Of a DNA stretch of 64,000 bases, positions 49,923 to 58,436 are shown piece by piece; position 1 is the stretch's first letter; the number at the start of each line of letters is the position of its first letter. Source of the DNA: Bacillus sp. NTK034. Lineage in GTDB: Bacteria; Bacillota; Bacilli; Bacillales; Cytobacillaceae. Below the pieces are notes generated by a model. That model saw only the letters and a program-made list of their open reading frames with translations. It was not told where the DNA came from and did not search any database. Both the position numbers and the translations under genes were made by a program. Where the stretch lies: contig NZ_JAFKOJ010000012.1 of NCBI RefSeq assembly GCF_017303275.1, forward strand, positions 1 through 64,000, in the 5' to 3' direction.

Positions 49923-52718
49923 CTATGAAAGCCACACCCTCATTACGGACAGCAGCTGGTCCAGTTTTAACGGCTTGCTGATATAATCTGTTGCACCAGC
50001 TTCCATGCACTTTTCCCTATCGCCTTTCATTGCCTTGGCAGTAAGGGCAATGATTGGAACATCCTGATGCCTGTCCAGCCCGCGAAGCCTCTTCATGGTT
50101 TCATAACCATCCATAACCGGCATCATAATATCCATCAGCACAATATCAATCTTTTCTGTACCCATTATTAAATCCAGGCACTGCATCCCGTTTTCTGCTG
50201 TAAGGACATTCATGCCTTCTTTATTTAAAGCATTTTTCAGCGCATAAATATTTCTGTGATCATCATCTACGACTATGACTGTTTTATCTTTAAGCTCAGT
50301 ACCTGTATGCTGATGCTCTGCTTCACTAATTCCTTCAGCAGCTGGGGGTTCTGCTGCCTCAGACACTTCCTCCAGAGGTTCAGCGGTTACAGCTGCTTCT
50401 TCTAAAGCAAGCGAACCTGCCTCTATATCAGGCATGCCGTTTGGCAGATTAGGAATGACCAGTGTAAAGCGGCTTCCTTTTCCTTCTTCACTCTCCACTT
50501 TGCAAATGCCGCCGAGCAGCTGGGCAAATTCCTTGGAGATGGACAATCCCAGGCCCGTTCCGCCATATCTTCTCATCGTGGCTCCATCAGCCTGCTGGAA
50601 GGCTTCAAAAATCAGCTGCTGCTTTTCCGCTGGAATGCCAATACCTGTATCCAGCACTGTTACTTTAAGCCAGTCATCTGTATAGGTGGATAGCGGCAAA
50701 CCAAAGAAATCGCTCTGTGCGGCTTTTTCAAAAGTGACTGCTACTGAACCTTCTTCCGTAAATTTAAATGCATTTGACAGGAGATTTTTCACAATTTGCT
50801 GGAGCCGCTGCTCATCGGTATTGAATACAGGCGGCACTTCTTCTGAAGAGCTTACAGTAAACTCAAGGTTTTTATGCTTTGCCACTTGTGTAAAATGCTG
50901 CTTCATACGTTGCGACATTTCACCCATATTGACTTCCTCAAAGCTTATCTCCAGTTTTCCTACTTCTACTTTTGAAAGGTCCAGAATATCATTGATCAGG
51001 GTAAGCAAATCCTGTCCGGATGTATGAATAACCTTGGAAAACTCCTTCTGTTCCTCAGTGAGGATTTGATCCGGATCTTCTGCCAGCATCTCTGATAAAA
51101 GCAATATGCTGTTAAGCGGCGTGCGCAGCTCATGCGACATATTTGCCAGGAATTCTGACTTGTATTTTGAGCTTAAACTCAGCTGCTTTGCTTTTTCCTC
51201 CAGCTCTTCCTTGGCAGCCTGAAGTTCTTCGGATTTCATTTCCGCATCTCTGGAGCGCTCTTCAAGCTGTTCATTAATCATGCGCAGCTCTTCGGATTGA
51301 CTCTGCATTTCTTCAGATTGGGCCTGCAGTTCCTCCGACTGGGACTGCAGCTCTTCAGCCTGTGCCTGAAGTTCCTCTGTCTGTGCCTGAGATTCTGCCA
51401 ATAAGCGTTCGATCTCCATTCTTCCTGAAATATTGGTAATGGCTATTCCTAATGTATCAATTACTTTTTCCAGGAGCTTGATCTGTGCATCAGTGAATTG
51501 CCTCAAACTTGCCAATTCCACAACTGCAACGACCTCATCTTTGAGCATGACAGGTGCCATCATGATGCTTTTCGGCCTGACATCTCCCAAACCGGTTGAT
51601 AGGACCTTGTAATCCTCCGGAACATCTTGAAGTAATATTGTTTTCTTATCCCTGACTGTTTGCCCTGCTATTCCTTCTCCGGCAAAGAAAAAGTCTCTTC
51701 CTGCATCTTCCGCTCCATCGGCATAAGCAGCTTGTTTTTTAAATACAGGTTTGCTTCCGCTGTCATCCTTCACATAAATTACTCCGAGATTGGCTCCGGC
51801 AGCAGGTGCCACCCTAGAAATAAAATCATCTGCCAAATTCCCTATGGCCACATGCTGGCTATAGATGCTTACTAATGCAGCAGACTGGCTTTGAATCCAG
51901 TTCTGCTCACTGATTTCAGCCGAATAGCGCTGTTCTTTTTCGTAATAATTCTCCAGTGAATCAGCCATAGAGTTGAAGGCTATCGCGATTTCACCGATCT
52001 CATCTTTTGTTTCGATATTCAGCCTTGAAATGGAAGAAAGGTCTTGATAATCAATATCCTTAATTCCCTTTGTAATTAAGCTGATGCTTCTGCCTGTACT
52101 TCTAATCACCCAAACCGTCACTCCGACGATTAAAATAATAGCTATTGCAACCGCAGCAACCAAAGTCGATACTAACTGATTATACGTTTCATTTGCACTT
52201 TCCAGGGAATCAGCCATGATGGATTCCTGATATTCTTTAAATTCAGCCAGCTTAACCAGAAGAGAGTTTCGGTTTTCCCTTTCTTCCCTGTACAGATCTT
52301 CCAGGGAATCCAGATCTCCGCCTCCCATTAATCCAATGAAGCTGTTTTGCATTTGGGCATATGATTCATATGCCTGTTCTACTTCCTTTAATAGCAGGCT
52401 CGATTTCTGTCTATTTAATTCATTTTCCAATTTCAAAATCCGGGTTTGTATCCCTTCATGGTTTGCCTCAATCAATTCAGCCGTCATGGCTGGATCTGCC
52501 GATTCTATGTCGGTGAGCACACTCAGCAGCTGCTGATCTGTCTGGTAAAAAAGCTGTCTGATCTCTGTAGCCTGGTTTACCTTATAATAGCGATCCTCCA
52601 CAATTTCCAGCATGTTCGCCTTCATTCCATTCACCATAGACAGAATGACAAACATTAGAATAAACATAAAAAATACGGTTAGGCCCAAACCCATTATTTG
52701 CTTTCCCTTAAAACTCAC
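49923..52718 (-). CDS. rsbK: hybrid sensor histidine kinase (RsbK type)
   Basis: 931 residues. TM1 (about 9-33), an extracytoplasmic helical sensor (34-180, CHASE3-like), TM2 (183-205), HAMP (206-258), GAF (275-430), then a coiled coil (433-512) with five EELQ/EEMQ repeats, HisKA with His529 in FLANMSHELRTPLN, HATPase with DTGIGIP and GTGLGLSIS, and a C-terminal REC with DDDHRN and LMDIMMPVMDGYE. The Glu-rich coil is the kind of site RsbM methylates. The GTG at 52718 has AAGGAG 7 nt upstream. A sigma-B-like promoter precedes it. Confidence 0.9.
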   Translation of the reverse strand: MSFKGKQIMGLGLTVFFMFILMFVILSMVNGMKANMLEIVEDRYYKVNQATEIRQLFYQTDQQLLSVLTDIESADPAMTAELIEANHEGIQTRILKLENELNRQKSSLLLKEVEQAYESYAQMQNSFIGLMGGGDLDSLEDLYREERENRNSLLVKLAEFKEYQESIMADSLESANETYNQLVSTLVAAVAIAIILIVGVTVWVIRSTGRSISLITKGIKDIDYQDLSSISRLNIETKDEIGEIAIAFNSMADSLENYYEKEQRYSAEISEQNWIQSQSAALVSIYSQHVAIGNLADDFISRVAPAAGANLGVIYVKDDSGSKPVFKKQAAYADGAEDAGRDFFFAGEGIAGQTVRDKKTILLQDVPEDYKVLSTGLGDVRPKSIMMAPVMLKDEVVAVVELASLRQFTDAQIKLLEKVIDTLGIAITNISGRMEIERLLAESQAQTEELQAQAEELQSQSEELQAQSEEMQSQSEELRMINEQLEERSRDAEMKSEELQAAKEELEEKAKQLSLSSKYKSEFLANMSHELRTPLNSILLLSEMLAEDPDQILTEEQKEFSKVIHTSGQDLLTLINDILDLSKVEVGKLEISFEEVNMGEMSQRMKQHFTQVAKHKNLEFTVSSSEEVPPVFNTDEQRLQQIVKNLLSNAFKFTEEGSVAVTFEKAAQSDFFGLPLSTYTDDWLKVTVLDTGIGIPAEKQQLIFEAFQQADGATMRRYGGTGLGLSISKEFAQLLGGICKVESEEGKGSRFTLVIPNLPNGMPDIEAGSLALEEAAVTAEPLEEVSEAAEPPAAEGISEAEHQHTGTELKDKTVIVVDDDHRNIYALKNALNKEGMNVLTAENGMQCLDLIMGTEKIDIVLMDIMMPVMDGYETMKRLRGLDRHQDVPIIALTAKAMKGDREKCMEAGATDYISKPLKLDQLLSVMRVWLS

Positions 52719-52818
52719 CTGTTCTCTCCTTCTTTCCCCCAATTTTTCTTTATCTTTGTTTCCGATTTCAAGTTCATGTTCACGTTTATGAGTTTAAGAT
52801 TTTAATAGACTAGCTTCT

Positions 52819-52844
52819 TTACCCTTATTCGTTATAAATCAAAC
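52819..52844 (-). promoter_or_regulatory. sigma-B-like promoter of rsbK-rsbM
   Basis: Minus strand GTTTGA (52844-52839), 14 nt, GGGTAA (52824-52819); about 100 nt upstream of the rsbK start. Confidence 0.65.
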
Positions 52845-52898
52845 CTGTTTTTTCTATTTTTTTCATAAAAAAAAGGAAGGAAAACTCCCCCCTAATTT

Positions 52899-55646
52899 TC
52901 AACGATATTCCTTAACTTTTCCCCCTGCTGAAGTCATCCATTCAAACTGGCGCAGCTTCAGGTCAAATAGTGTCAGGGGATCCTGGTAAATCTCAGGATT
53001 TTTGCGCATATCGCTTAAAGCTTCTTTATTATCTGCAATGTCGGTATAGGTCTCTTCAACCGTATGATTCAATACATCAAACGGATTTCTGAAAAACATT
53101 TTAATATCCCGTTCAAGTGATTTCTCGAAAAGCTCGAATTGCTGCATGAATTTATTGGTGATGGATTCTGCGATCTCACTATAGTCTTCATGTTCAATGA
53201 ACTGTTTATATTTATTATGGAGCATGGCTTTATTCTGCTGGATCGCACCAAGCAGCTTGCCTGCACTCTTCAGCAGGAACTGCGATGGCGAAAAGCGGTT
53301 TAGAATGTTCGCCTTTTCCAGCTGAACACTTCCCCGTGTCATTCGATCCGCGTCGCGGCGCCAGTCATCCAGAACCCTAAAGTCACAGCCAAGCGAGATT
53401 TTCTCCTCGCCATATAGCTCATTGAAGCTTTCGCTCATTTCATCCAGATATGCCTGGCTGCTTCTGAACTCTCCTTCACTTTCAGCAATCCACTCCTGAA
53501 TGGAAACATGGAAATCCGGCAAAACCGTCTCTTCAATATATTCATGTACCCGATTATTCATTTCGTCATTGAGTTCTGTGTGGATTTTTCCAAAATCACT
53601 GTCCTCTGTCACCATTTCAGAACAATTCCGAAGCAGTTCCGGAATCTTTTTCTCAAGATCCTGTCTCATTTTATCTTTAATTTGGCTGTAGGACTTTTTA
53701 ATTGTCCGGACCTTTTCTTCTTCCATATCACTCAGCTGATTGTTGGCACCCTTAAGTTTTGTTACCATTTCTTCGTTCCATTTAATAGTATCAATCAAGC
53801 TGTTTTCCATCTCTACGCGTTTTTCAAGAAGGAATTTGATCGATTTTTTAACATAGTAAAGAACCTTTGCTGTACGCTCTTCTTTCCGGTCCCCTCGATC
53901 CACCATCGACTTGATAAAGACTGCTAAATCTTTCAGCTGGCTTTCGCTTTCATAATACGCGGAGAAAGCAAACACCTTTGCTTTTGGAAAGTAGGTATGC
54001 ACACGGGACTGAGTTTCATCAAGAAGATCCATGGCATCCTGGCTGTCTGGAATCCGGTCCATTTTACTGAGAAGGAAATGAATAGGCAATTCCGGAGCCT
54101 GCTCTCTCATTCTCACAGCAAGATCCAGCTCTTTATCTGTCAGAGGCGAATCCGCATTCAGGACAAACAGCATGCTGTCTGCGAAATGCAGATATTGGAA
54201 CACACCATTTCTGAACTTGCTTTGCCCCGCAAGACCAGGCGTATCAATGACAGCAAGTCTATTATTCTGTAAAAAGCCGAATGGCATTTTGCATCGTATA
54301 AGCGTCTGCTGGCTTTTTTCTGCGCTTTGCCTAAAGTCCTCCAGATCAGAAATACTCCGCACTTCCTCGTCCGTAACGGCATGAATTTCCGCTTCATCAC
54401 TATCCTTGAACAGCACTGAAGCAGAAGTGGAATCTCCCATCAGCTCTTCACCGAGAAGAGTGTTGACAAACGAGGATTTCCCATTTGAAGCCGCACCGGC
54501 AATCAGCAAATGCCCGGCATCCAAATCAAGGAGCTCACGGACCATCCATTCAAAGCGTTCCCCCATTAGCACGCCCTTTTCCTTCGCCCATTTCATGACA
54601 TTTTCAAATAGCTTGAAGCTTTCCTCCAAGCTATCCTGAAAGCGAACAGAGCGATTCACAAGGCCCTCTGCCTCGCTGACAGCTGATGAATCAATGTTGG
54701 ACGGGAAAATTTCGCTCCACGCCAGCACTGCCGAAGCCGAAACAAGGGAATGCGAAGGTGCAGCTATTTTCACCCAGTTAGTTATATGATTCGGTATCAG
54801 GTGTGATAAGTCCCGGATTAGATGCTTACCGCTGATTAATTCAAAATAAGTATCCTTGTAAAGCTCGGAAAGCAGGCTCCATGTATGTGAGCGCCCTGGC
54901 TCCATATTCAGGAGAAGATGGTTAAATTCTTTCAGCCATGAGAAATACAGATCTGATTTCTTGTAGCTATTCCATAGAGCCGCTGATAAACTTTCAAAAT
55001 GAGCCTCGTCCACACGGTATAATACCGCAAGCGCCTCACTGAAATAGTTCGGCTCCGTTTTAACTGTCCGCCCCTGCTCCACATACGAGTGAAGAACTTC
55101 AAACCAGGATATGGATTCCGTCCTGATTGCTTCATTGACAGCCAGCTCCACTGCATTTCCCCAATCGCTGTGTTCTTCAAAGAATCCGCGTGCCAGATCG
55201 GTCACATCCGGATAATCCGGATTTAATCGAACCGCATCTTTAATGGCTTCTACAGCAAGTTCAAGCTTGCCTCGCTGTATGTAAAGTGAAAACAGCTGAA
55301 GGAGCACTTCGGTTTTCAACACCTCTGAATCTGTTTCAATCGATTTGTAAAAGTCCTCCGCATTTGAAAGCAAATCCAATTCAAAATAGGCATCAGCCAT
55401 ATTTTTCTGTGCCCATGGCCCCAATTCATTCGGGATGCTCTCCCATTTAAAAATGGCCGCTTCATAATCCTTGTTAAGGAAATACACCTCACCCTGGGCG
55501 AAACGGATATTGGTTAAATCGGGCACTTCGTTCTGCTGCTCAGCCACATACAGTTCACCCAAAACCCTGATCGGATGCACATTTTCATTAGATCCCATGA
55601 AGGTCTCGTAAAAGGTTTTGCTGATTAGCTGCTTCTCTAAAGTCAT
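52899..55646 (-). CDS. large TPR-dynamin-like GTPase
   Basis: 915 residues. Residues 20-310 are predicted helical, with TPR-like text (AYFELDLLSNAEDFYKSIE, LLQLFSLYIQRGKLELAVEAIKDAVRLNPDY). The GTPase core has G1 GAASNGKSS (384-392), G2 Thr in GDSTSASV, G3 DTPGLAG (468-474) and G4 SKMD (527-530). The C-terminal 330 residues are long coiled helices with a stretch RFSPSQFLLKSAGKLLG near 805, which might be a membrane-contact helix. No transmembrane segment. The ATG at 55646 has GGGGGA just upstream. It lies upstream of rsbK on the same strand. Unlike DynA it has one GTPase domain. Function unknown; membrane remodelling or stress-scaffold roles are guesses. Confidence 0.82.
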   Translation of the reverse strand: MTLEKQLISKTFYETFMGSNENVHPIRVLGELYVAEQQNEVPDLTNIRFAQGEVYFLNKDYEAAIFKWESIPNELGPWAQKNMADAYFELDLLSNAEDFYKSIETDSEVLKTEVLLQLFSLYIQRGKLELAVEAIKDAVRLNPDYPDVTDLARGFFEEHSDWGNAVELAVNEAIRTESISWFEVLHSYVEQGRTVKTEPNYFSEALAVLYRVDEAHFESLSAALWNSYKKSDLYFSWLKEFNHLLLNMEPGRSHTWSLLSELYKDTYFELISGKHLIRDLSHLIPNHITNWVKIAAPSHSLVSASAVLAWSEIFPSNIDSSAVSEAEGLVNRSVRFQDSLEESFKLFENVMKWAKEKGVLMGERFEWMVRELLDLDAGHLLIAGAASNGKSSFVNTLLGEELMGDSTSASVLFKDSDEAEIHAVTDEEVRSISDLEDFRQSAEKSQQTLIRCKMPFGFLQNNRLAVIDTPGLAGQSKFRNGVFQYLHFADSMLFVLNADSPLTDKELDLAVRMREQAPELPIHFLLSKMDRIPDSQDAMDLLDETQSRVHTYFPKAKVFAFSAYYESESQLKDLAVFIKSMVDRGDRKEERTAKVLYYVKKSIKFLLEKRVEMENSLIDTIKWNEEMVTKLKGANNQLSDMEEEKVRTIKKSYSQIKDKMRQDLEKKIPELLRNCSEMVTEDSDFGKIHTELNDEMNNRVHEYIEETVLPDFHVSIQEWIAESEGEFRSSQAYLDEMSESFNELYGEEKISLGCDFRVLDDWRRDADRMTRGSVQLEKANILNRFSPSQFLLKSAGKLLGAIQQNKAMLHNKYKQFIEHEDYSEIAESITNKFMQQFELFEKSLERDIKMFFRNPFDVLNHTVEETYTDIADNKEALSDMRKNPEIYQDPLTLFDLKLRQFEWMTSAGGKVKEYR

Positions 55647-55933
55647 CTTGATCCCCCGCAGTGCTATTATTAAAAGTGTGCCTAGAGGCACCGGCTTTTA
55701 AAAGAGTTTATTGAACAGCCTGCTGATTTCCTAATATCATAGGGCTTTATCAGCATGCTTTTATAAAAAACGCATAATGCGCCAATTTTCATCCTTTATC
55801 CTTATATTGTAGCAAAAATTTTTCTGCAAAAAATTTCATTTCTCTATCATTTTTGAAACATTGCTGTATTCCTGTGTAATATTCTTAATGATTGGAACCA
55901 TCTTTACTTTATTAATACCACCCCAAATCAAAA

Positions 55934-55978
55934 TAAAAACTGGCAGACAGAAATATATATTCCTGTCTGCCAGTTTTC
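55934..55978 (-). terminator. terminator of the YfkF-like MFS gene
   Basis: AAAACTGGCAGACAG and CTGTCTGCCAGTTTT, a 15-bp perfect stem. Confidence 0.93.
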
Positions 55979-55986
55979 ATTCTTCA

Positions 55987-57183
55987 TTAAGAGGCTTGCT
56001 GCGGGCGGGCGGCTGAGCGCCGTCTGCCATAAAGGACTGTAACAGCCATGCCAAGAATCAGGAACACACTTGATATTTGGAACAGTGCTGCCGTTTCCAC
56101 AAACTGTGCAAGCACCCCAAACACAAGGCCGCTTAGTCCAATGCCAAGGTCGATGGATGAGAAGAACATTCCATTTGCCACACCCCGGCGGTTGGGTGGT
56201 GTCATCGACAGCGTCCATGACTGCAGAGTAGGAATCAACGATCCAAAGCCAATCCCGAACAAAATTCCGCTTATGATAATAAACAAATTCGAATGAGCGA
56301 AAGAAAGTACCCACATGCCAATAAAGGTCAAGAACGTGCAAAGCAGTACAAGTCCCTTTGGCCCACGCTGGTCAAACCACTTTCCGGCAATTGGCCTCGA
56401 AAGCGATGCCATGGTCGCATTGAACAGGTAGAAAAGGAAAATCTGATCAATGCCGCGCTCTTCTCCAAAAATTACGATGAACGTTACGATGGAACCATAC
56501 CCAAATGTCACAATAATCGTAATAAAGGCAGGAAACCAGCTGGATTTTTCGATTAATGAGCCTAAGTAAGAAAATTTCAGATCCTCTTTCCTTGTTTCCA
56601 GAACAGCTGCAGGCGTTTCGTAGCGAACAATGGATAGGAGGCCGATGGCAATTACACCAAGTACACTCGAGATATAAATAAGGTTGGTAAAAGAAGTAAT
56701 CTGATATAGATAGATTCCAAGACTCGGAGCGATGATCATCCCGATCGTAACGCTGAGGCCATAGTAACCCATTCCCTCTCCAAGACGGGAATTAGGCACT
56801 ACATCTACAGCAGCCGTCCCATTCACAGTTGTTGACCATCCCCAAGCGAGCCCGTGGATGAATCGGAACAGCAGAAAAATCATCACCACGCTTGACAGCG
56901 GATATATAACCGTTATGGCCAGAAGCGCCGCTGCCCCAATCAGCACCAGCTGCTTCCTTGCTCTATATTCAAGCATGAATCCGATGAAAGGTCTGCTCAA
57001 AACGGCTCCAATCGAAAACAGTGCCGTAACAAGCCCAATTTCAAGACCAGTTGCTCCTATGGACTTTATATATGGAGGCAGTGTCGGAATCAGCATCTGA
57101 AACGACATAAAGACAAATAAATTTCCGACCATCAGCATAATGAAAGACTTTGTCCACAAAGTCTCTTTAACAGCCTTTATCAA
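55987..57183 (-). CDS. MFS transporter (YwoG/YfkF-like)
   Basis: 398 residues, twelve helices. Motif A variant is SRPFIGFMLEYRARKQLVLIG, repeated in the second half as SRPIAGKWFDQRGPKGLVLL, and IPTLPPYIKSIGATGLEIGL opens the protein; this doubled SRP.G motif is typical of YwoG/YfkF exporters. Basic C terminus (YGRRRSAARPQ). The TTG at 57183 is preferred because GCGGGGG sits 6 nt before it and touches the ATG at 57189. Substrate unknown. Confidence 0.85.
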   Translation of the reverse strand: MIKAVKETLWTKSFIMLMVGNLFVFMSFQMLIPTLPPYIKSIGATGLEIGLVTALFSIGAVLSRPFIGFMLEYRARKQLVLIGAAALLAITVIYPLSSVVMIFLLFRFIHGLAWGWSTTVNGTAAVDVVPNSRLGEGMGYYGLSVTIGMIIAPSLGIYLYQITSFTNLIYISSVLGVIAIGLLSIVRYETPAAVLETRKEDLKFSYLGSLIEKSSWFPAFITIIVTFGYGSIVTFIVIFGEERGIDQIFLFYLFNATMASLSRPIAGKWFDQRGPKGLVLLCTFLTFIGMWVLSFAHSNLFIIISGILFGIGFGSLIPTLQSWTLSMTPPNRRGVANGMFFSSIDLGIGLSGLVFGVLAQFVETAALFQISSVFLILGMAVTVLYGRRRSAARPQQAS

Positions 57184-57343
57184 CTGCATCCCCCGCTTTC
57201 TTTTTATCTCCAGAATAAATCAGTTAATTATTTCGCATCACTAAATACTACTATAACTGATTGAAAAAAGGAACGGGAATTTAGCATCACATCAAGGTGC
57301 AGAACTTTATTGAAACAATGAAAACCTTCTATATGCAGTACAT

Positions 57344-57370
57344 AAAAAAGGGAGCCAGATTAAGCTCCCC
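57344..57370 (-). terminator. terminator of the monoacylglycerol lipase gene
   Basis: Minus strand GGGGAGC and GCTCCC around TTAATCTG, followed by TTTTTT. Confidence 0.8.
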
Positions 57371-57372
57371 CG

Positions 57373-58134
57373 TCACCCCTGCAGACTGCTTGTTTCCAGT
57401 ACCCGCTGCAAAAAATGCAGTGTTCTTTCGATAATGATGTCCTGATCGTTATCCAGTGTTGCCACATGATAGCTGTTGTCCAGGGTGACCAATTCCTTTG
57501 CAGCTGATTTAATGCTGCTGTATATTTCCTGCGAATTGGAAGGCGGAACTACATGATCTTCTTTTGAGACAAAAATCAGCGCAGGACAAGTCACTTTTCC
57601 TAAATCGGCTTTGACCTTCTTCATCAATTCTGTTATTTCACCAAGCGATTTAACCGGTGTCCTTTCATAGGCAAGCTCTTTTATATCAGGGTTTTTAATG
57701 TCTGAACCAATTGCATCAAGGAAGCGGACATCCAGGCTGGCTGCTTCAGCCATATCAGAAATCTCAATAGCTGCATTAATCGGGATAATCCCCTTAATCT
57801 CCGGATATTTCTCGGCCATATACAATGTCAGGGTACCGCCCATCGACAGACCTGTAACAAATATCGTACTGCAGCGCTCTTTCAGCCACTGATAGCCTTC
57901 TTCAACAGAATGAATCCAATCCTGATAGGTCGTTGTTTCCATTTCTTCATAATGAGTGCCGTGTCCCCGCAGCCTTGGGCCGCAGACCGTATACCCTGCA
58001 TTTGCATAAGCTTCCCCTAGCGGACGCATGCTTTGTGTTGAGCCCGTAAAGCCATGCGATACCAAAATCCCAATCTCATTTCCTTCATAATAAAAAGGTT
58101 CTGCGCCTTCTAAAATAGGATACTTCTCAGGCAT
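57373..58134 (-). CDS. monoacylglycerol lipase / carboxylesterase (bMGL/Est30 type)
   Basis: 253 residues, alpha/beta hydrolase. SHGFTG is the oxyanion loop, Ser97 lies in GLSMGG, Asp193 in SKEDHVVPP and His223 in NSYHVATL. The text GAEPFYYEGN, RPLGEAYANAGYTVCGPRLRGHGTHYEEME, SVEEGYQWLKERC and the Ser97 position match the characterised Bacillus monoacylglycerol lipase. It cleaves medium/long-chain monoglycerides in the cytosol. The ATG at 58134 has GGAGGAAGG upstream. Substrate range is inferred from family. Confidence 0.93.
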   Translation of the reverse strand: MPEKYPILEGAEPFYYEGNEIGILVSHGFTGSTQSMRPLGEAYANAGYTVCGPRLRGHGTHYEEMETTTYQDWIHSVEEGYQWLKERCSTIFVTGLSMGGTLTLYMAEKYPEIKGIIPINAAIEISDMAEAASLDVRFLDAIGSDIKNPDIKELAYERTPVKSLGEITELMKKVKADLGKVTCPALIFVSKEDHVVPPSNSQEIYSSIKSAAKELVTLDNSYHVATLDNDQDIIIERTLHFLQRVLETSSLQG

Positions 58135-58436
58135 GTTCCTTCCTCCATTCAATAGGTTATTTCCTATTAAGAGATATTCTTTTACTATTCCTCTATCCCT
58201 CCTTATTTGAAAGCATTTAACATTTTTGTAAAACTTCGCATCCAGTCTTCAGAAAAACTTTTTTTCCAGCATCGACTTGTTTATAATAGATAGAATGAAT
58301 ATAGAAATTAGCAGCATTGCCCTATAAACAAAAAAGCAGGCATTAGGAGCGCAGCTAAGGGAAGTTTCGCTTTATTTTCCTTCCCGATATTATTAAAATA
58401 AGTACTAACTACATAAACAGAAAGGCTGATACCGGT

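Noticed and set aside
49923-52718. RsbK as a chemotaxis CheA-like kinase, given the neighbouring CheR fold
   Set aside because: It has HisKA, HATPase and a receiver, but no Hpt or CheW-like domain, and no chemotaxis genes are nearby.
58153-58436. Possible T-box or riboswitch ahead of glnS
   Set aside because: No specifier-loop, T-box sequence (TGGNACC) or terminator-antiterminator pair is visible; only AT-rich sequence is present.
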